NCBI GenBank assembly: GCA_030280995.1
Contig: JASXTE010000005.1
Location: 16,718,501 to 16,782,500 of the forward strand
DNA length: 64,000 bases
Source of the DNA: Hemileia vastatrix
Taxonomy: Eukaryota; Basidiomycota; Pucciniomycetes; Pucciniales; Zaghouaniaceae
Direction: 5' to 3'
The notes under the pieces are model-generated. The model was not told the DNA's origin and did no database searches. It saw only the letters and a program-made list of their open reading frames with translations. Of this stretch, positions 24,330 through 35,621 are shown piece by piece. Numbering within the stretch: the stretch's first letter is position 1; each line of letters opens with the position of its first letter. The translations under genes and the position numbers were made by a program.

Positions 24330-24822
24330 TGTCAGCCAGGCTGCTAGACTTACCAAGTATAATCATTGATTATTATTTACTGGATGAAGCCACACCTGAT
24401 TATTTTAATTATCTAATTATAAATTAGTTACATTAAAATTACCTATAATAAATTAACTAATTACAGAATGGTAAAATTAATGAATAATTAAAATTAAATT
24501 AAAAATGTCCCTTATATTTTTATTCCCTAACACCGTGCTCATTGACAGGTTGAAAGAAATAAAAATTTATATTAATAAATAGATTTAAAATTAAAATAAA
24601 ATTTTTAATATTCAAATAAAAATAAAAATATACAAAAAATTCAAATTTCTTATTTAGAATTGACCTTTACAGTGAATATTAAATAAATTAATGTATTCCT
24701 GACATACTCTGTAAATGCATCTTTTTGACACCTTCTTTTTTAGAACAACTTTATTATTTGAAAATACTCGTTCTGGAATATTCCTTTTTCTCTCTCTCTC
24801 ATACTACTGTTTTTAGAATTTT
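24330..24822 (+). repeat. 3' LTR of C2, truncated
   Basis: Preceded by the purine tract AGAGTAAGGGAG. It matches the first ~490 bp of 15015-15797 and stops at the junction with a reversed B LTR. Confidence 0.88.
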
Positions 24823-26325
24823 TGTCAGGCTAAGATCAAGTACAAGGACGTGAAATAGCTTGAAAAGTCCTTTTCTAGAAGATTTAAATGGTCCTATATT
24901 AATACTGTAATATAAATCCAACAAGTAATAAAATATAATTCAGAATAAAGGTCCCAGTAATATAATTCTCACTAATTTTATATGTGGCTTACAATATTTT
25001 TAGTTGGTAGAAAAATAGATTATAATAATTCAGATACTACTCAAAAGTCTTATAAAAGTACTAATTGAAGTGTATTGTAATTGATTTGTTTATATGGTGT
25101 AAATTGTAATGATAAAGAATGTAGAAACAAGACCCAAAAACCTCCTCCTTTTATACACACTGAGTTCCCCAATAAATCCCTTGATATACCATCCAATACA
25201 CAGTTAAAGACGCCTCAAATCCAGTAATAGACCTTTCCATCAACATCCCTAGTGATCCATGACATAATTAGACAAGTAACAACTGCCAAAATCCTGTAAT
25301 AATAAGGGAAATCCATCAAAATTAAAGGAAATGACAAAAAGAGAGTATATGCGTAAAAAATAAAAATATAAAAGACTAAAAGGAGATTTTTAAGGTTAAT
25401 AATAGCTTAAGAATAAGGGGGATTGACTGTAGAAATAATGGGGCTAATCCTGACATTATACTACGTGAAATTCCCATCCAAAAATAACCAAAATTGACTG
25501 AGAAACCACCAAAAAACTTAAAACAGAGCGTGAGATGTGGGGTAACTACATGCAGTCCTTGGCAGGCGCTTGCACGGGTAAATCCTTGACTAAAATTAGG
25601 CAAAAAATTTAAGCGTGGTGATGAAATAAGATGCCAAGAATGATGTTATTAATGAAATTAGTACATATAAACAAGGTCAATGCATTATTAATTAAGCTAG
25701 GACACTAAATAAGCGCCTGTCGCCTATTTTAGTGTGTTTCCCCACCGTGGGCATAGAATGTGGGGTAATTATAGTGTGAAAAAGCTAACTTTGCTAAAAA
25801 TGAAGCTATTCACACGGGAAAAAGGCAGGCAGTATGTGGCCAGTACACAGAAGCCATTTCTGGCATAAAAAACACCAAATTTGAAAAGTGTTATTTTTAT
25901 GCTTTTAAATAGCCAAATCAATAGTCCTAAATGAGCTCAATTGATCTGTCAAAGCACATTTTTGATATTCTCAATTTTATAGTGCATATAGTCAACTTTT
26001 AAGTGAAATAAAGCACATTTCTTGTTTTTTGCGTAAAACAATGAATATAACAGCTTTAAGTGTACTTAAAAATTATGTAGCCTTATACTTAAGGCTCTTA
26101 AGATTACCCTTACATATTCCAACTTAATATTAAGTACATAAGACCTATAAAAGGTGGATATATGTGTGTATATAAGGTGTTATAATGGCATTTTTTGTGT
26201 ATTATCATAATTTTACTTATTTATGCTGTTTTTGTACTCTCATTTATTGTTCCCATGTATAGTTCATGTGTTTAACTTAATTTATAAGCACTTTTTACTC
26301 AGTCCTGGGGATATACAGGCTGAAA
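24823..26325 (-). repeat. B-family LTR, reverse orientation
   Basis: Full-length B LTR (about 1503 bp), TGTCAGGCT to GGCTGAAA on the plus strand. No matching 5-bp duplication flanks it (ATTTT on the left, GTATA on the right), because it runs directly into another B LTR. Confidence 0.85.
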
Positions 26326-27301
26326 GTATATGTGTATTAAACATTAAATTAAAGACTAAAAAGGGAAAGTTAAGACTATTTATTACTTAATAATAAGGGG
26401 GATTAATAGTAGAAATGTTGGGGTTAATAAAGAAATTATACTACATGAAATCACCATTCAAAAATAACAAAATTTTACTGAGAAACCACCAAAAAATACA
26501 AAAAAGGGTGTGAGATGTGGTTTAACTACATGCAGTCCTTGGAAAGTGCTTTCAAGGGTAAATCCTTGACTAATTTAGATAAATTAAAGCGTGGTAGTAA
26601 ATTAAAGTGCCAAGATTGAGGTTATTAATGAAATTAGTGCATATAAAGAGGGTAAATGTATTTATAATTAAGCTGAGACACTAAATAAGCACCTGCCACC
26701 TGTTTTAGTGTGTTTCCCCACAGTGGGCGCAGAATATGGGGTAATTATAGTGTGAAATAGATAACTTTGCTAAAAATGGAGCTATTCACATGGGAAAAAT
26801 GTAGGTAGTATGTGGCCAGTACACAGAAGCCATTTCTGGCATAAAAAACACCAAAGTTGAAAAGTGTTATTTTTATGCATTTTAGTAGTCAAATAAATTG
26901 TCCTAAATAAGACAAATTGATCTGTTAAAGTGCATTTTTAACATTATTAAATTTATAGTGCATATAATCAATTTTTAAGTGATTTAAAGCCCATTTCTTG
27001 TTTTTTACATAAAACAATGAAAACAACAGCTTTAAGTCTACCTAAAAATTGTGTAGCCTTATATTTAAGGTTCTTAAAATTACCCTAACATACTCCAACT
27101 TAATATTAAGTACATAAGACTTATAAAAAGTGGATACATGCATGTATATAAGGTGTTATAATGGCATATTTTGTATATCATCATAAATTTACTTATGTAT
27201 ACTATTTGAGTACTGTAATTTATTGTTCCCATGTATAGTCCAAGTGTTTAACATAACTTATAAGTACTTTTTACTCAGTCCTGGGGATATCCAGGCTGAC
27301 A
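26326..27301 (-). repeat. B-family LTR, reverse orientation, truncated
   Basis: Second reversed B LTR lacking about 520 bp of its U5-side end, ending normally with GGCTGACA at 27301. Two directly repeated LTRs with no body between them suggest deletion of an inserted element. Confidence 0.8.
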
Positions 27302-28434
27302 TTAGCTTTCATAGAACATAGATTGAACTCTCAATGACAACCTATGATTGAGTGTAGTTAAAGCTTAGTTAAGCTGTGAGAGGTCTCTAGAATTCTTATA
27401 ATTTAAAAGTAAATATTATAATTTAAATTTAACTATATTTTTTTATCAAAAATATTTTTATTATATGATATGGAGTCATGGGAATAAATAAAAAACTTTT
27501 TAAAGTCTTTTTTCAAAAAAAATTCAATAGATGTCATTTTATCTTCAATTATTATAGTATGATTTTGCTTCCAAATGATAGACTGAAAAGAATCCTACAG
27601 TTATGTATATAGACCTATAAAATATATAAACAGGTTCCAGAGTTCCTATTTACATTCAATATATTTTAATTAAAGAAAATATCTCTTTTAAATAAAAATA
27701 ATTCAGCTACTTCTTTGTAACACATTCTTTTATATATATTTATATTTTTAAGTTCAAATAACACCAATGAATAAAAGTTAAAATATTTAAAATAGAAAGA
27801 AAAAATATTTTTCAAAAATTTCAATTTAAATTTAATTTAACTTGTGAAGTTTTTTTCTCATTAATTATTCACTGGAAACTCATAATATTATCAGTTTAAA
27901 TTAATTAAAATAGAAAAATTCTTTATTCATGTAATGAATTTTGATACTTGGAATATATTAGAGGATAAATATGATATTTTATTTAAATAAAAATCGGATA
28001 TATATTGACTCATTTAATGTCTAAAATAATTAATTTTTACCCATATTTTTTATTATTTTATTTCAAATAAAGTATTGAAAACCTATTAACCTATATTTCT
28101 AATTTGAGAATAATGATCAAAATTAGAGCTTCAAATTGATCTTCTGATTTTTTTCTCTCACCAACCAAGAATATGAGCCTCCGAAATTTTATTTTATCAA
28201 AATTGAATAAAAAAACCAAAATATTTGCCACATCTTTTAAAGTATGTTAGTAACATTATACTAATTGAAAATTAATTAATATAATGGTAAGTTTTGATGA
28301 TTTAATGACTAAATTATCAATTTTATTCTTCTTAAAAAATGATATATAGAGGTTATTCTATGAATAAAATGATAGAATGATGAAAAATATCAGTTCAACC
28401 TCTTTAATAAAGTAATTGAATGTTAAAAAACACC
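27302..28434. other. Gene-free AT-rich stretch
   Basis: About 1.1 kb of very AT-rich sequence with stops in every frame. I see no gene, LTR or convincing inverted repeat. The remainder of the C2 3' LTR is not present. Confidence 0.6.
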
Positions 28435-28439
28435 TAAAA

Positions 28440-29932
28440 TGTCAGCCTGAATATTCTCAGGACTGAGTAAAATTACTAAAAAATTATGTTAAACATATGT
28501 AGCATACATGGGAACAATAAATAATTGTATAAAAAATTGATTTAATACAAATATATGCCATTATAAAGCATTATATACACGCATATATCCACCTTATTTA
28601 ATTCTTATGTACTTAATATTAAGTTAGAGTATGTTAGGGTAACCTTAAGAACCTTAGCCATAAGCCTACATAATTTTTAAGTACACATAAAGCTAATTTT
28701 TCTATTATTTTATTGAAATAATTGATAAATGCGCTTATTATCACTAAAAGATGGATATATGCGCCATAAATGTTAAGATAATAAAAATGCGCCTTGACAG
28801 ATCAATTTGCCTTATTTGGAACAATTTATCTGGCTATTTAAAAGTGTAAAAATAACACTTTTCAAATTTGGTGTTTTTTATGCCAGAAATGGCCTCTGTG
28901 CAGTGGCTACATACTGCCTGCATTTTTCCCGTGTGAATAGCTTCATTTTTAGCAAAGTTAGTATTTTTCACGCTAAAATTACCCCACATACATGCACTAT
29001 ATGTGGAAACACACTATAATAGGCGAGGGACGCTTATTTAGTGTCTTAATTTAGTTTCAATGTGATTTAACCTTATTAAATGCACTAATTACATTAGTTA
29101 CATCAGTCTTGGCACCCAATTATGCTACCATACTTAAAAATCGCCTATTTAGTCAAGGATTTACCCGTGGTTACGCCTGCCAAGAGTCTGCATACAGGGA
29201 TCAGCCCTTACACGCATTAAATTAGGTTTTTCAGTGGTTTCTCAGTCAATAATGCTTATTTTTGGACAGGGATTTCACGTATAATCTTGTAATAATTAAC
29301 TCTAACATTTCTACTGTTAATCCCCCTTAATACTGTGTTATATTTAGTACCTTTTATTTATTTTTAATCTATTAAAAATAGATATTACACGCATATACAC
29401 TCTTTTTTGGGTTATTCTTTATTTGTGATGGATTATCCCTATTATTTCAGGATTTTGGCATGTGATATTATTCTTTGGTTGTCATTGGTCATTCCTTATG
29501 TTGCTGGACAGGTCAATTAGTTATTTTGAGGCGCATTTGGCCGTGTATAGGATTGGAATCATCAAGGGGCATCATTGGGGAATTATTGGGTATAAAAGGA
29601 GGGGGGTTTTCGGTCATATTTTCTACATTCAATTTATCATCTTTACAATCACAATTACAATATATAACCAATAAAATTTATCTTACATTTCATTAGTACT
29701 TTAGAGAGTCTTTGAATAGTATTTTAAATATATTACATCTATTTTTCTGCACAACAATAAGCCTTGTAATACCAATTATAATAAGTGAGAGTAAATTACT
29801 GAGCCTTATAATTGATTTTATTCTACTACTTGCTTGTTTTATACCATTGTATTTATTTGGGACCTTTTGTAAATCTTCTAGACACTAGACCAACAAGCTA
29901 TTCACATCTCTGGACTTGGACCTAGCCTGACA
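28440..29932 (+). repeat. Solo B-family LTR
   Basis: TGTCAGCC to GCCTGACA, 1493 bp, plus orientation, with TATAAAAGGAGG near its U3/R junction as in B3. Flanks are TAAAA (28435-28439) and CAAAA (29933-29937). Short open frames inside (for example 29462-29696) are chance. Confidence 0.88.
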
Positions 29933-29937
29933 CAAAA

Positions 29938-31630
29938 TGTCAGCCAGGCTGTTCCAGGATCCCAGTAAATAAACATAAAATTTTATTGAATTTATAAGAG
30001 GACATAATAATTGCAGCTTATGTATTTACATTAAATTTATATTACATAATATATTATATAATTATTTTATTTTATAAGTAAAATAAATTTTATATTAATT
30101 TTATTATCATATTAATTAAGTATACATAAATATAATTATCATATTCCATATAAAGGGACACATTTTTAATGTATTTAATAGGGGGTATCAATGTTCAGGG
30201 ATCTGAAATTAGGGATCAGGAATTTTTTTTCCCGGGATCAGACATTATTTATTGTGGAAGATTCTTATCCACTAGCCCTGGGGCTAGTGGATAAGGAATC
30301 CATGATAATGCATTATCCTGCCTCTTATACCCCAATTTCTATTCCTAATTCCTGATCCCAAACTCATCACTTCATGAGGCATATCCAGAGAGTACTCCAA
30401 GATGTGGTTATGGCAGAAATTTTTGCAACATGTGGTTATGACAGAAAGTTGTCCAAGATGTGGCTATGAAAAATTGAGTAGAAAAATGTTGGATAAGAGG
30501 TGAACATTGACATGTAAAATGTTTAATAACCCAATTATTAGCAAAAATAATTGCGGAAGATAATTGGGGTATAAGGATTTTTATCTGCAATTAAATTAAT
30601 TGAGGATCCCTGAACATTGATACCCCTTAATAAATAATTAATTAATTACATTTTTATAATATAATTACATCTTATTAATTATCTTATATTGTAATTACAT
30701 TAATTATTTAAATTAAATATGTAATTAACCTTTTAATATAAAATATTATCTATAATTATTGGCGCTTTTTTTGACCCTTAATTTTGACAGTAAATTATTA
30801 AATAAATTAAAACACTTATTTAATAAAAAAGTATTCAAGTTCTCACTTTAAATTATTAATATAATTAAATTAAGTATTTTTTTCATTTAAACTAGTTATT
30901 GATTTAATTACATAGTTAAAACAATTAATTAATTTTGCCTTATACTAGGTTAACTTACTTACATGAATTTTTGTGTCAAAATAATTTGTTGCTTCAATTT
31001 AAACACTTACATCCTACTTTAATGTCTGTTTTGGATTCTTTTTCTCACAGTTCTTATGTTTCAGAATTACTTAGTTACTCACTATTTTAATTAACTGGTT
31101 TGGGAAATTATGGTGGGAAAAACTAGTTACTTATTCATGGGTTTAGTTAATTGTTTAATGTTTTTCCCTTAATATCTATGTTTTATTTATATTCATTTAT
31201 ATTCTTATTTTAGCTTATTACTATTTTGTATATACTGATTTTTGGCGCTTCAGAGGTCTCCTTGTCTATAAAAAGGCCTTGGGTAATCCCCTTTAGCCCA
31301 TCAATTATTACTCATCATATTTTTTAAATACATTATATCATATTTTTATTTACATTGTTTAGTTGCGCGTTAGCCTTCTTAAATATTAAAATAAAATCTA
31401 CAGGTTGTTTTAAGAGTGTTTAAATATTTAGTTGTTGATAATTGAGCAGAGAGAAATAAAAGTACTTACTATATTAACCAGACTGTTCCTCGTCCAATTT
31501 GTCTATTAGATCCTTTATTTCATTCTTCAATTCCCCTTACTCCCCTTCCTTCCCTTCTATTTTTACTCCTATCATCCTAATCTCCCTTTCCACCTTCCTT
31601 TTCACCTCCTTCTAGACAAACCGGCCGACA
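29938..31630 (+). repeat. Solo A-like LTR carrying a nested TIR element
   Basis: TGTCAGCCAGGCTGTTCCAG start and a GGCCGACA end, with A-type U3, a CTATAAAAAGGCC TATA region near 31268 and a pyrimidine-rich U5 ending TTCTAGACAAACC. It is longer than other A LTRs even after removing the insert at 30181-30626. Flanked by CAAAA and TAAAA (31631-31635). Confidence 0.8.
30181..30626. mobile_element. Small TIR element (MITE-like) with a central hairpin
   Basis: The perfect 22-bp terminal inverted repeat GGGGTATCAATGTTCAGGGA(TC) pairs 30182-30203 with 30605-30626. TTAATA flanks both sides (30175-30180 and 30627-30632), apart from one extra G at 30181. Subterminal inverted copies of GGGATCAGGAATT lie near 30213 and 30348. 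A perfect 15-bp stem with a 2-nt loop sits at 30264-30295. About 30400-30480 holds three imperfect copies of ATGTGGTTATGNCAGAAA. It has no coding capacity. A PIF/Harbinger-type or other cut-and-paste origin is possible; the class is not certain. Confidence 0.8.
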
Positions 31631-31635
31631 TAAAA

Positions 31636-32359
31636 CTTCATCTTGAGCACCTATTCATACATGGTAACAGAGTTAAAATTTTGTGGTGAATCTCCAGGGA
31701 AACAGTATTTTTATCTCAAATAACAACTTTAAATAAAACATAATATTCAGCTTAAATTTTCCATATATATCTATTTATTGAAGCTAAACATATTTTCATA
31801 ACTTGAGGGACATTTTATCTGTATTTTTTACAAAAATATTTCACTGAGTGGTAATTTTTCTTGAGTTCTCTATATCACTTCACCAACTGAAAGTATGCCA
31901 AAAAAATATTTATGAAACCAATAAAAAAGATACTATAGAATCTAGATAGATATTTTTTTGCTCATGATATATTATATATATTTTCTTAGTAGCTGAGAAG
32001 TTGGTATAATTTTGAAAAGAGAAAAATATTTCTTTGATTTTTTTTCCTTTTCTTGCATTTACTTTTCCCAAAAAATACAATGAAGTCTAAAAACTAAATA
32101 AATATTCCATTTTTAATATATAATAAAATATTTTTTAATTAAAATTAATTAGTGTAACAAAGTTGTGAAAGTGCTTCATTTAGCTAAAAAGCTTAAAAAA
32201 TAATTACTATACTTCAAATTTAAGTGTTCCATTTTTTTCACTGTATGCTATAATAAATAAATTTAAGGTTTCTGTTTATTACATGTTTTTATTTAAATAA
32301 TTCAATAGATTGTGATATATCATTTAGTAATCTGGAAATTCAAGAAATACAAAAAAGAA
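31636..32359. other. Gene-free AT-rich stretch
   Basis: About 0.7 kb of AT-rich sequence between the solo A-like LTR and the inverted repeat arm. Nothing supported is seen. Confidence 0.55.
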
Positions 32360-32814
32360 GAGTTCAGTTTATATTGTATTAATTAAAAAATTACAATTTT
32401 TCAATTCTGGAATAATAATTTTATGTAATACAAAAAGTCACTGATTGTTTTTTAAATGTTACCAGTAAATTTTAACAACATTACTATATTTAACAAATGT
32501 GATACTGTAGAAGTAAATAATATGATTTTATGTCTTTTCATTGATCAACTTAAATTAAAAAAGTATTATTCATATAAGATTCATCAACAAATACAGTGAA
32601 TTGGGTAGATTCTTGGAATGAGTTTTTCTGGTTTCCATTCATTTATCATGACAGTTTCAGTATTTTTTAATAAAGATTAATTCTTATTTGTTTGAGGTCT
32701 CAAGCTTATTTCAAGTGATAGTTCAGTATCACTTCAGTCTGAGTTCCAGCTGAGTTCCATCTGACTTCAAGTTGAGAACTTGCTAGAAAGTCCCCCCCCA
32801 AATATTGTGTGGTG
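32360..32814 (+). repeat. Palindrome-ended repeat, partial copy (inverted relative to 52233-53118)
   Basis: Homologous in reverse to about 52240-52660. Shared landmarks include AAAAAGTCACTGATT, TCTGGTTTCCATTCA versus its reverse complement, CACTTCAGTCTGAGTTCC and CATCTGACTTCAAGTTG. The end is ACTTGCTAGAAAGTCC, then a C-run and AATATTGTGTGGTG. It resembles one half of the right copy; the other half is missing. Confidence 0.7.
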
Positions 32815-32909
32815 TAGTATACATTCACTTATTGTCCCCATGTGTAATACATGTGTCTAGCATATTTCTTTGCATGTTTTACTTGGTCCTAAGGGTATTT
32901 AGTCTGAAA
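32815..32909 (-). repeat. B LTR fragment, reverse orientation
   Basis: About 95 bp matching the terminal part of reversed B LTRs (compare 55448-55548): TAGTATAC, CACTTATTGTCCCCATGTG and a decayed GG(C)TGA end. It abuts the palindrome-ended repeat, so one of the two interrupted the other. Confidence 0.65.
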
Positions 32910-32913
32910 AAGT

Positions 32914-32968
32914 GAGATATCCCTGAAGGGGATATTGTAGGGAGGGACATATGGATAGAAAAATATGT
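32914..32968. repeat. Left arm of a short inverted repeat flanking element A
   Basis: GATATCCCTGAAGGGGATAT followed by GGGAGGGACATATGG, AGAAAAATATGTG. It pairs in inverted orientation with 51961-52034. Both arms carry their own small terminal hairpin. It may be the terminal inverted repeat of a DNA element into which A inserted. Confidence 0.6.
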
Positions 32969-33110
32969 GTGTGTAAAATATGTGCAGAAAAAATATGTGA
33001 GAAAAATTACTGTAAGAAAATATCTTGCAACCATGGGAAATTTTTTATTTATTTATTTTTCTCCAAAAAAAAGTTTTTTTTTTATTTTTTTTTCTGTTTT
33101 TTACAATTTT

Positions 33111-34244
33111 TGTCAGCCAGGCTATTCCAGGAGTCCAGTAAATGATATGTAACTTATAAAACCTGAAAGAGTGGGTAAGAATTGTATTTAATGGATATAA
33201 ATTAATATTTTATTGCATAATAAAATTATATAAGTATTTTATTATATACAAGTGTTACATTAAATTTATTGGTTATATAAATTTTTATATACAGTTAAAT
33301 TGAACATAATATAATATATTCTACAAATAAGGGCGCATTTTTATGTATTTAATAATTATAAATTTATATTTAATTAATTGAAAAACATATATTATAATTA
33401 TAAGTGTAAAATTGACTTATAATATATTTAAATTAATTACTTAAATTTATATATTAAATAACACCTCTCATATAATACTAAAAAATAACTAATGACGCTT
33501 CTTTTGACCCTTAATTGTGTTAGAAAAAACCAATTAATTAATTTATACTAAATTGAGATTAATTACATGTTTTGTTGCGTCAAAGAATTTTTTGTTTCAC
33601 TCAAAATATCCTTTAATCAGACTGTACCATCTGTTTGGAATTATTTTTCTCATAGTTCCTATCTTCCAATCTTGTTTAGTTATTCACTATTTTCACTTAC
33701 TGATTTGAGAATTAATGGCGGGAAAATTGGATTCTTAATTGGGGTTTTAATTATTTATTTCATGTTTTTCTCTACATTGTTATGTTTCATTTACTCTTTG
33801 ATATATTTGTTTTATTCTATTCTAATCATTGTATTTACAAATATAGTAGCGCTTCAGAGGACCCATTGCCTATAAAAGGGCCTTGGATAATCCCCTGTAG
33901 CCTCATCACTTATTATACACTCAACAAATTAAATACTATTTTACTATGTTTATATTTTTTTATTAGTAATACAATTCTAATTAAAAGTCTATATAACAAA
34001 TTAAAGGTTGCTTTAAGTCTGATAGTAATTAAAAGTGTTTGCCGCGCAGAACCCTTACATTGAATAATATTATTATTAATAAATTCTAAGTTTTTTTCAC
34101 CTCTCAAAGTTGCTCACCGTTGTTTCCCTCTCAAATAAATTAAATATATATTATTGTGATTTATTTCTTTATTTTCCCTTGTCCTCCTCCTTCTCTCCTC
34201 CTTTTCTCCTATTTTCCTTACCTTCTTCTAGACAACTGACCGAC
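33111..34244 (+). repeat. 5' LTR of element A
   Basis: 1134 bp, TGTCAGCC to CCGACA, with TATAAAAGGG at 33871 and a pyrimidine-rich U5. Open frames inside (33567-33875, 33782-34063) are hydrophobic chance translations of T-rich LTR. Confidence 0.9.
33871..33877 (+). promoter_or_regulatory. TATA box in the A 5' LTR
   Basis: TATAAAA in GCC-TATAAAA-GGGCC, conserved at 51537 and 63259 in other A LTRs; likely core promoter. Confidence 0.6.
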
Positions 34245-34246
34245 AA

Positions 34247-34259
34247 CTGGGGACCTTTC
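34247..34259 (+). other. Primer-binding site of element A
   Basis: TGGGGACCTTTCC, two bases after the LTR end and identical in B3 (43182-43194) and in the A element at 63637. It starts with TGG, as expected opposite a tRNA CCA end. Confidence 0.65.
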
Positions 34260-34939
34260 CAAACGACGACGACGATTGAGCCTGGTGACAAACGACAAAA
34301 CGCACGGACCACCTAGCAAAAACAAAACTTTTGCCGCGACTGTGTTTCGAACTTGGGTTCGATATCTTAGGTTTATATTATATTAATTTTTATATTATTT
34401 TGAAGTGATTTTTCGATCACTATAGTAAGTTCACCTTTGCGCCTCTCACTCATATTACTATATTTTTATTGCAATAACAGTGATTGTGGCTTAATTGCTG
34501 ATTCACTGAGTGTAAGTGTTCAAATATTAAATATTTTTTTTTCCTAGTTGACCATTATAGAGTGTTAAATCCTCTTAGTCCTAGAAGAATTGACATTTTT
34601 ATTAATACAAATTGAATTATTAAATTAATTTTTTTTATTATTAATTATTGTTAATTTTGGTTGACTTAAAAGTACTTTGTGCTTAGTCCCAAATATATTG
34701 CCATATTTAATATTGGTAATTAATTGGTTGAATTAACTTGATTGTTATTCCCAATTTAACCTTGCAATCCATTATTTTTTTTAAAAAATTAATTTTTATA
34801 ATAATTACTTTATATTGAAAAAAATTTTTTTCTATAATTTAATTAATAAAATTTTTTTATTATTATTTGGAGCAATTATTGACTAACCTTTATTATATTT
34901 TTTAATAAATAATAAGTAAATTAAAATCTTCCCACTAGT
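34260..34939 (+). promoter_or_regulatory. Leader of element A
   Basis: Gene-free 680 bp. It starts with a CGACGACGACG-rich patch and then has an antisense-tRNA-like stretch around a TTCGAACTTGGGTTCGA hairpin (about 34347-34363), a donor-like GTGTAAGTG (34510-34518), and TTCCTAGTTGACC (34541) with a nearby TTAGTCCTAGAAG, both shared with the C leaders. Confidence 0.5.
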
Positions 34940-35621
34940 ATGTCCAACAATTTGGCAGAAAAAATGGATAACATGCAAGTGGATGAAATAGAAATTGACT
35001 ATGATGCTGACACTGTAAGTTCTTCTAAAGTTGGTCATAAAAAAACTTATACTAACACAAAGAATTCACATACTGCAGGATGTGGAAATGACAGGAAATG
35101 CAAACAAACCAAACCCCCTTCCCCCAGTACCACAGAAGGAAGTAAAGCCTCTAGTGCCTCAAGAAGGTCTTCCAAAAGGCTTCAAAATAAAAAAGCTTCC
35201 TCTGCCACAACAAATCAGCAACCTATCCAGTCATATAAAAGAGTTGAAGACAGAAAATATGACGTACAAAGCAAAGGTAGACACATTGTGGGATCAGGTC
35301 CAAGAACTCAGGAACCAGATTCAGGCCCAGGCCCCTCCTCAGTTGCCTCCCAATCAGCCTCAGTTTCAGGCTCAACCTTCACAGCCACCCAGCTCAACCA
35401 TCCAAAATCCAAATACTATGGAAGTAGAGTAATGGAAATGGGATTATCTAATGAGTCACTACCAACAGAATGTGCAACACCCTCCTCATCATCAGCCTGG
35501 CCCATCCAGAACACCCAATTTCCATCCACCTCCTCATCCCTACCAACAAGGCAGGAGAAAGAAGGCCCAAGCACAATCCCAAACCCAGTCCCAGGGGAAG
35601 TTTCCTCCTCTGCCATGGTGA
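34940..35621 (+). pseudogene. Element A ORF1: spliced overlapping gene, one internal stop
   Basis: Exon 1 is 34940-35014 (25 codons, phase 0, ending EIDYDADT). The intron is 35015-35078 (64 nt, GTAAGT to CTGCAG). Exon 2 begins GAT GTG GAA ATG (DVEM) and ends CCA TGG TGA at 35619-35621, giving about 205 residues. Visible features: PKGFKIKKLPLPQQ shared with C, a coiled coil (SSHIKELKTENM onward), a Gln/Pro-rich linker, WKWDYL, GPSRTPNFHPPPHPYQQGRR and a terminal LPW. One TAA (35430-35432) stands at the Lys codon preceding WKWDYL, the same codon that is TAG in C2. Most of this exon is also open in the gag frame. Function unknown; a nucleic-acid-binding or particle-associated accessory protein is only a guess from its basic tail. 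Confidence 0.6.

Larger units (their letters stand above)
15015..24822 (+). mobile_element. Element C2: second C-family chromovirus, 3' LTR truncated
   Basis: Starts with a 783-bp LTR (15015-15797) 136 bp beyond the C1 target duplication. It has the same leader, ORF1, gag and pol order as C1. A solo B LTR interrupts gag (17470-18969), and a B LTR in reverse orientation cuts its 3' LTR at 24822. The remainder of the 3' LTR is not visible after the B sequences end at 27301, so the element's right end is lost. Confidence 0.9.

Noticed and set aside
33567..34063. Hydrophobic open frames in the A LTRs (also 62905-63370, 51760-51957)
   Set aside because: They translate T-rich LTR sequence, overlap the TATA region and are broken or shifted among copies.
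34347..34363. A tRNA gene on the minus strand in the A/C leaders
   Set aside because: Only T-arm-like and acceptor-like pieces are visible; no full cloverleaf could be built.
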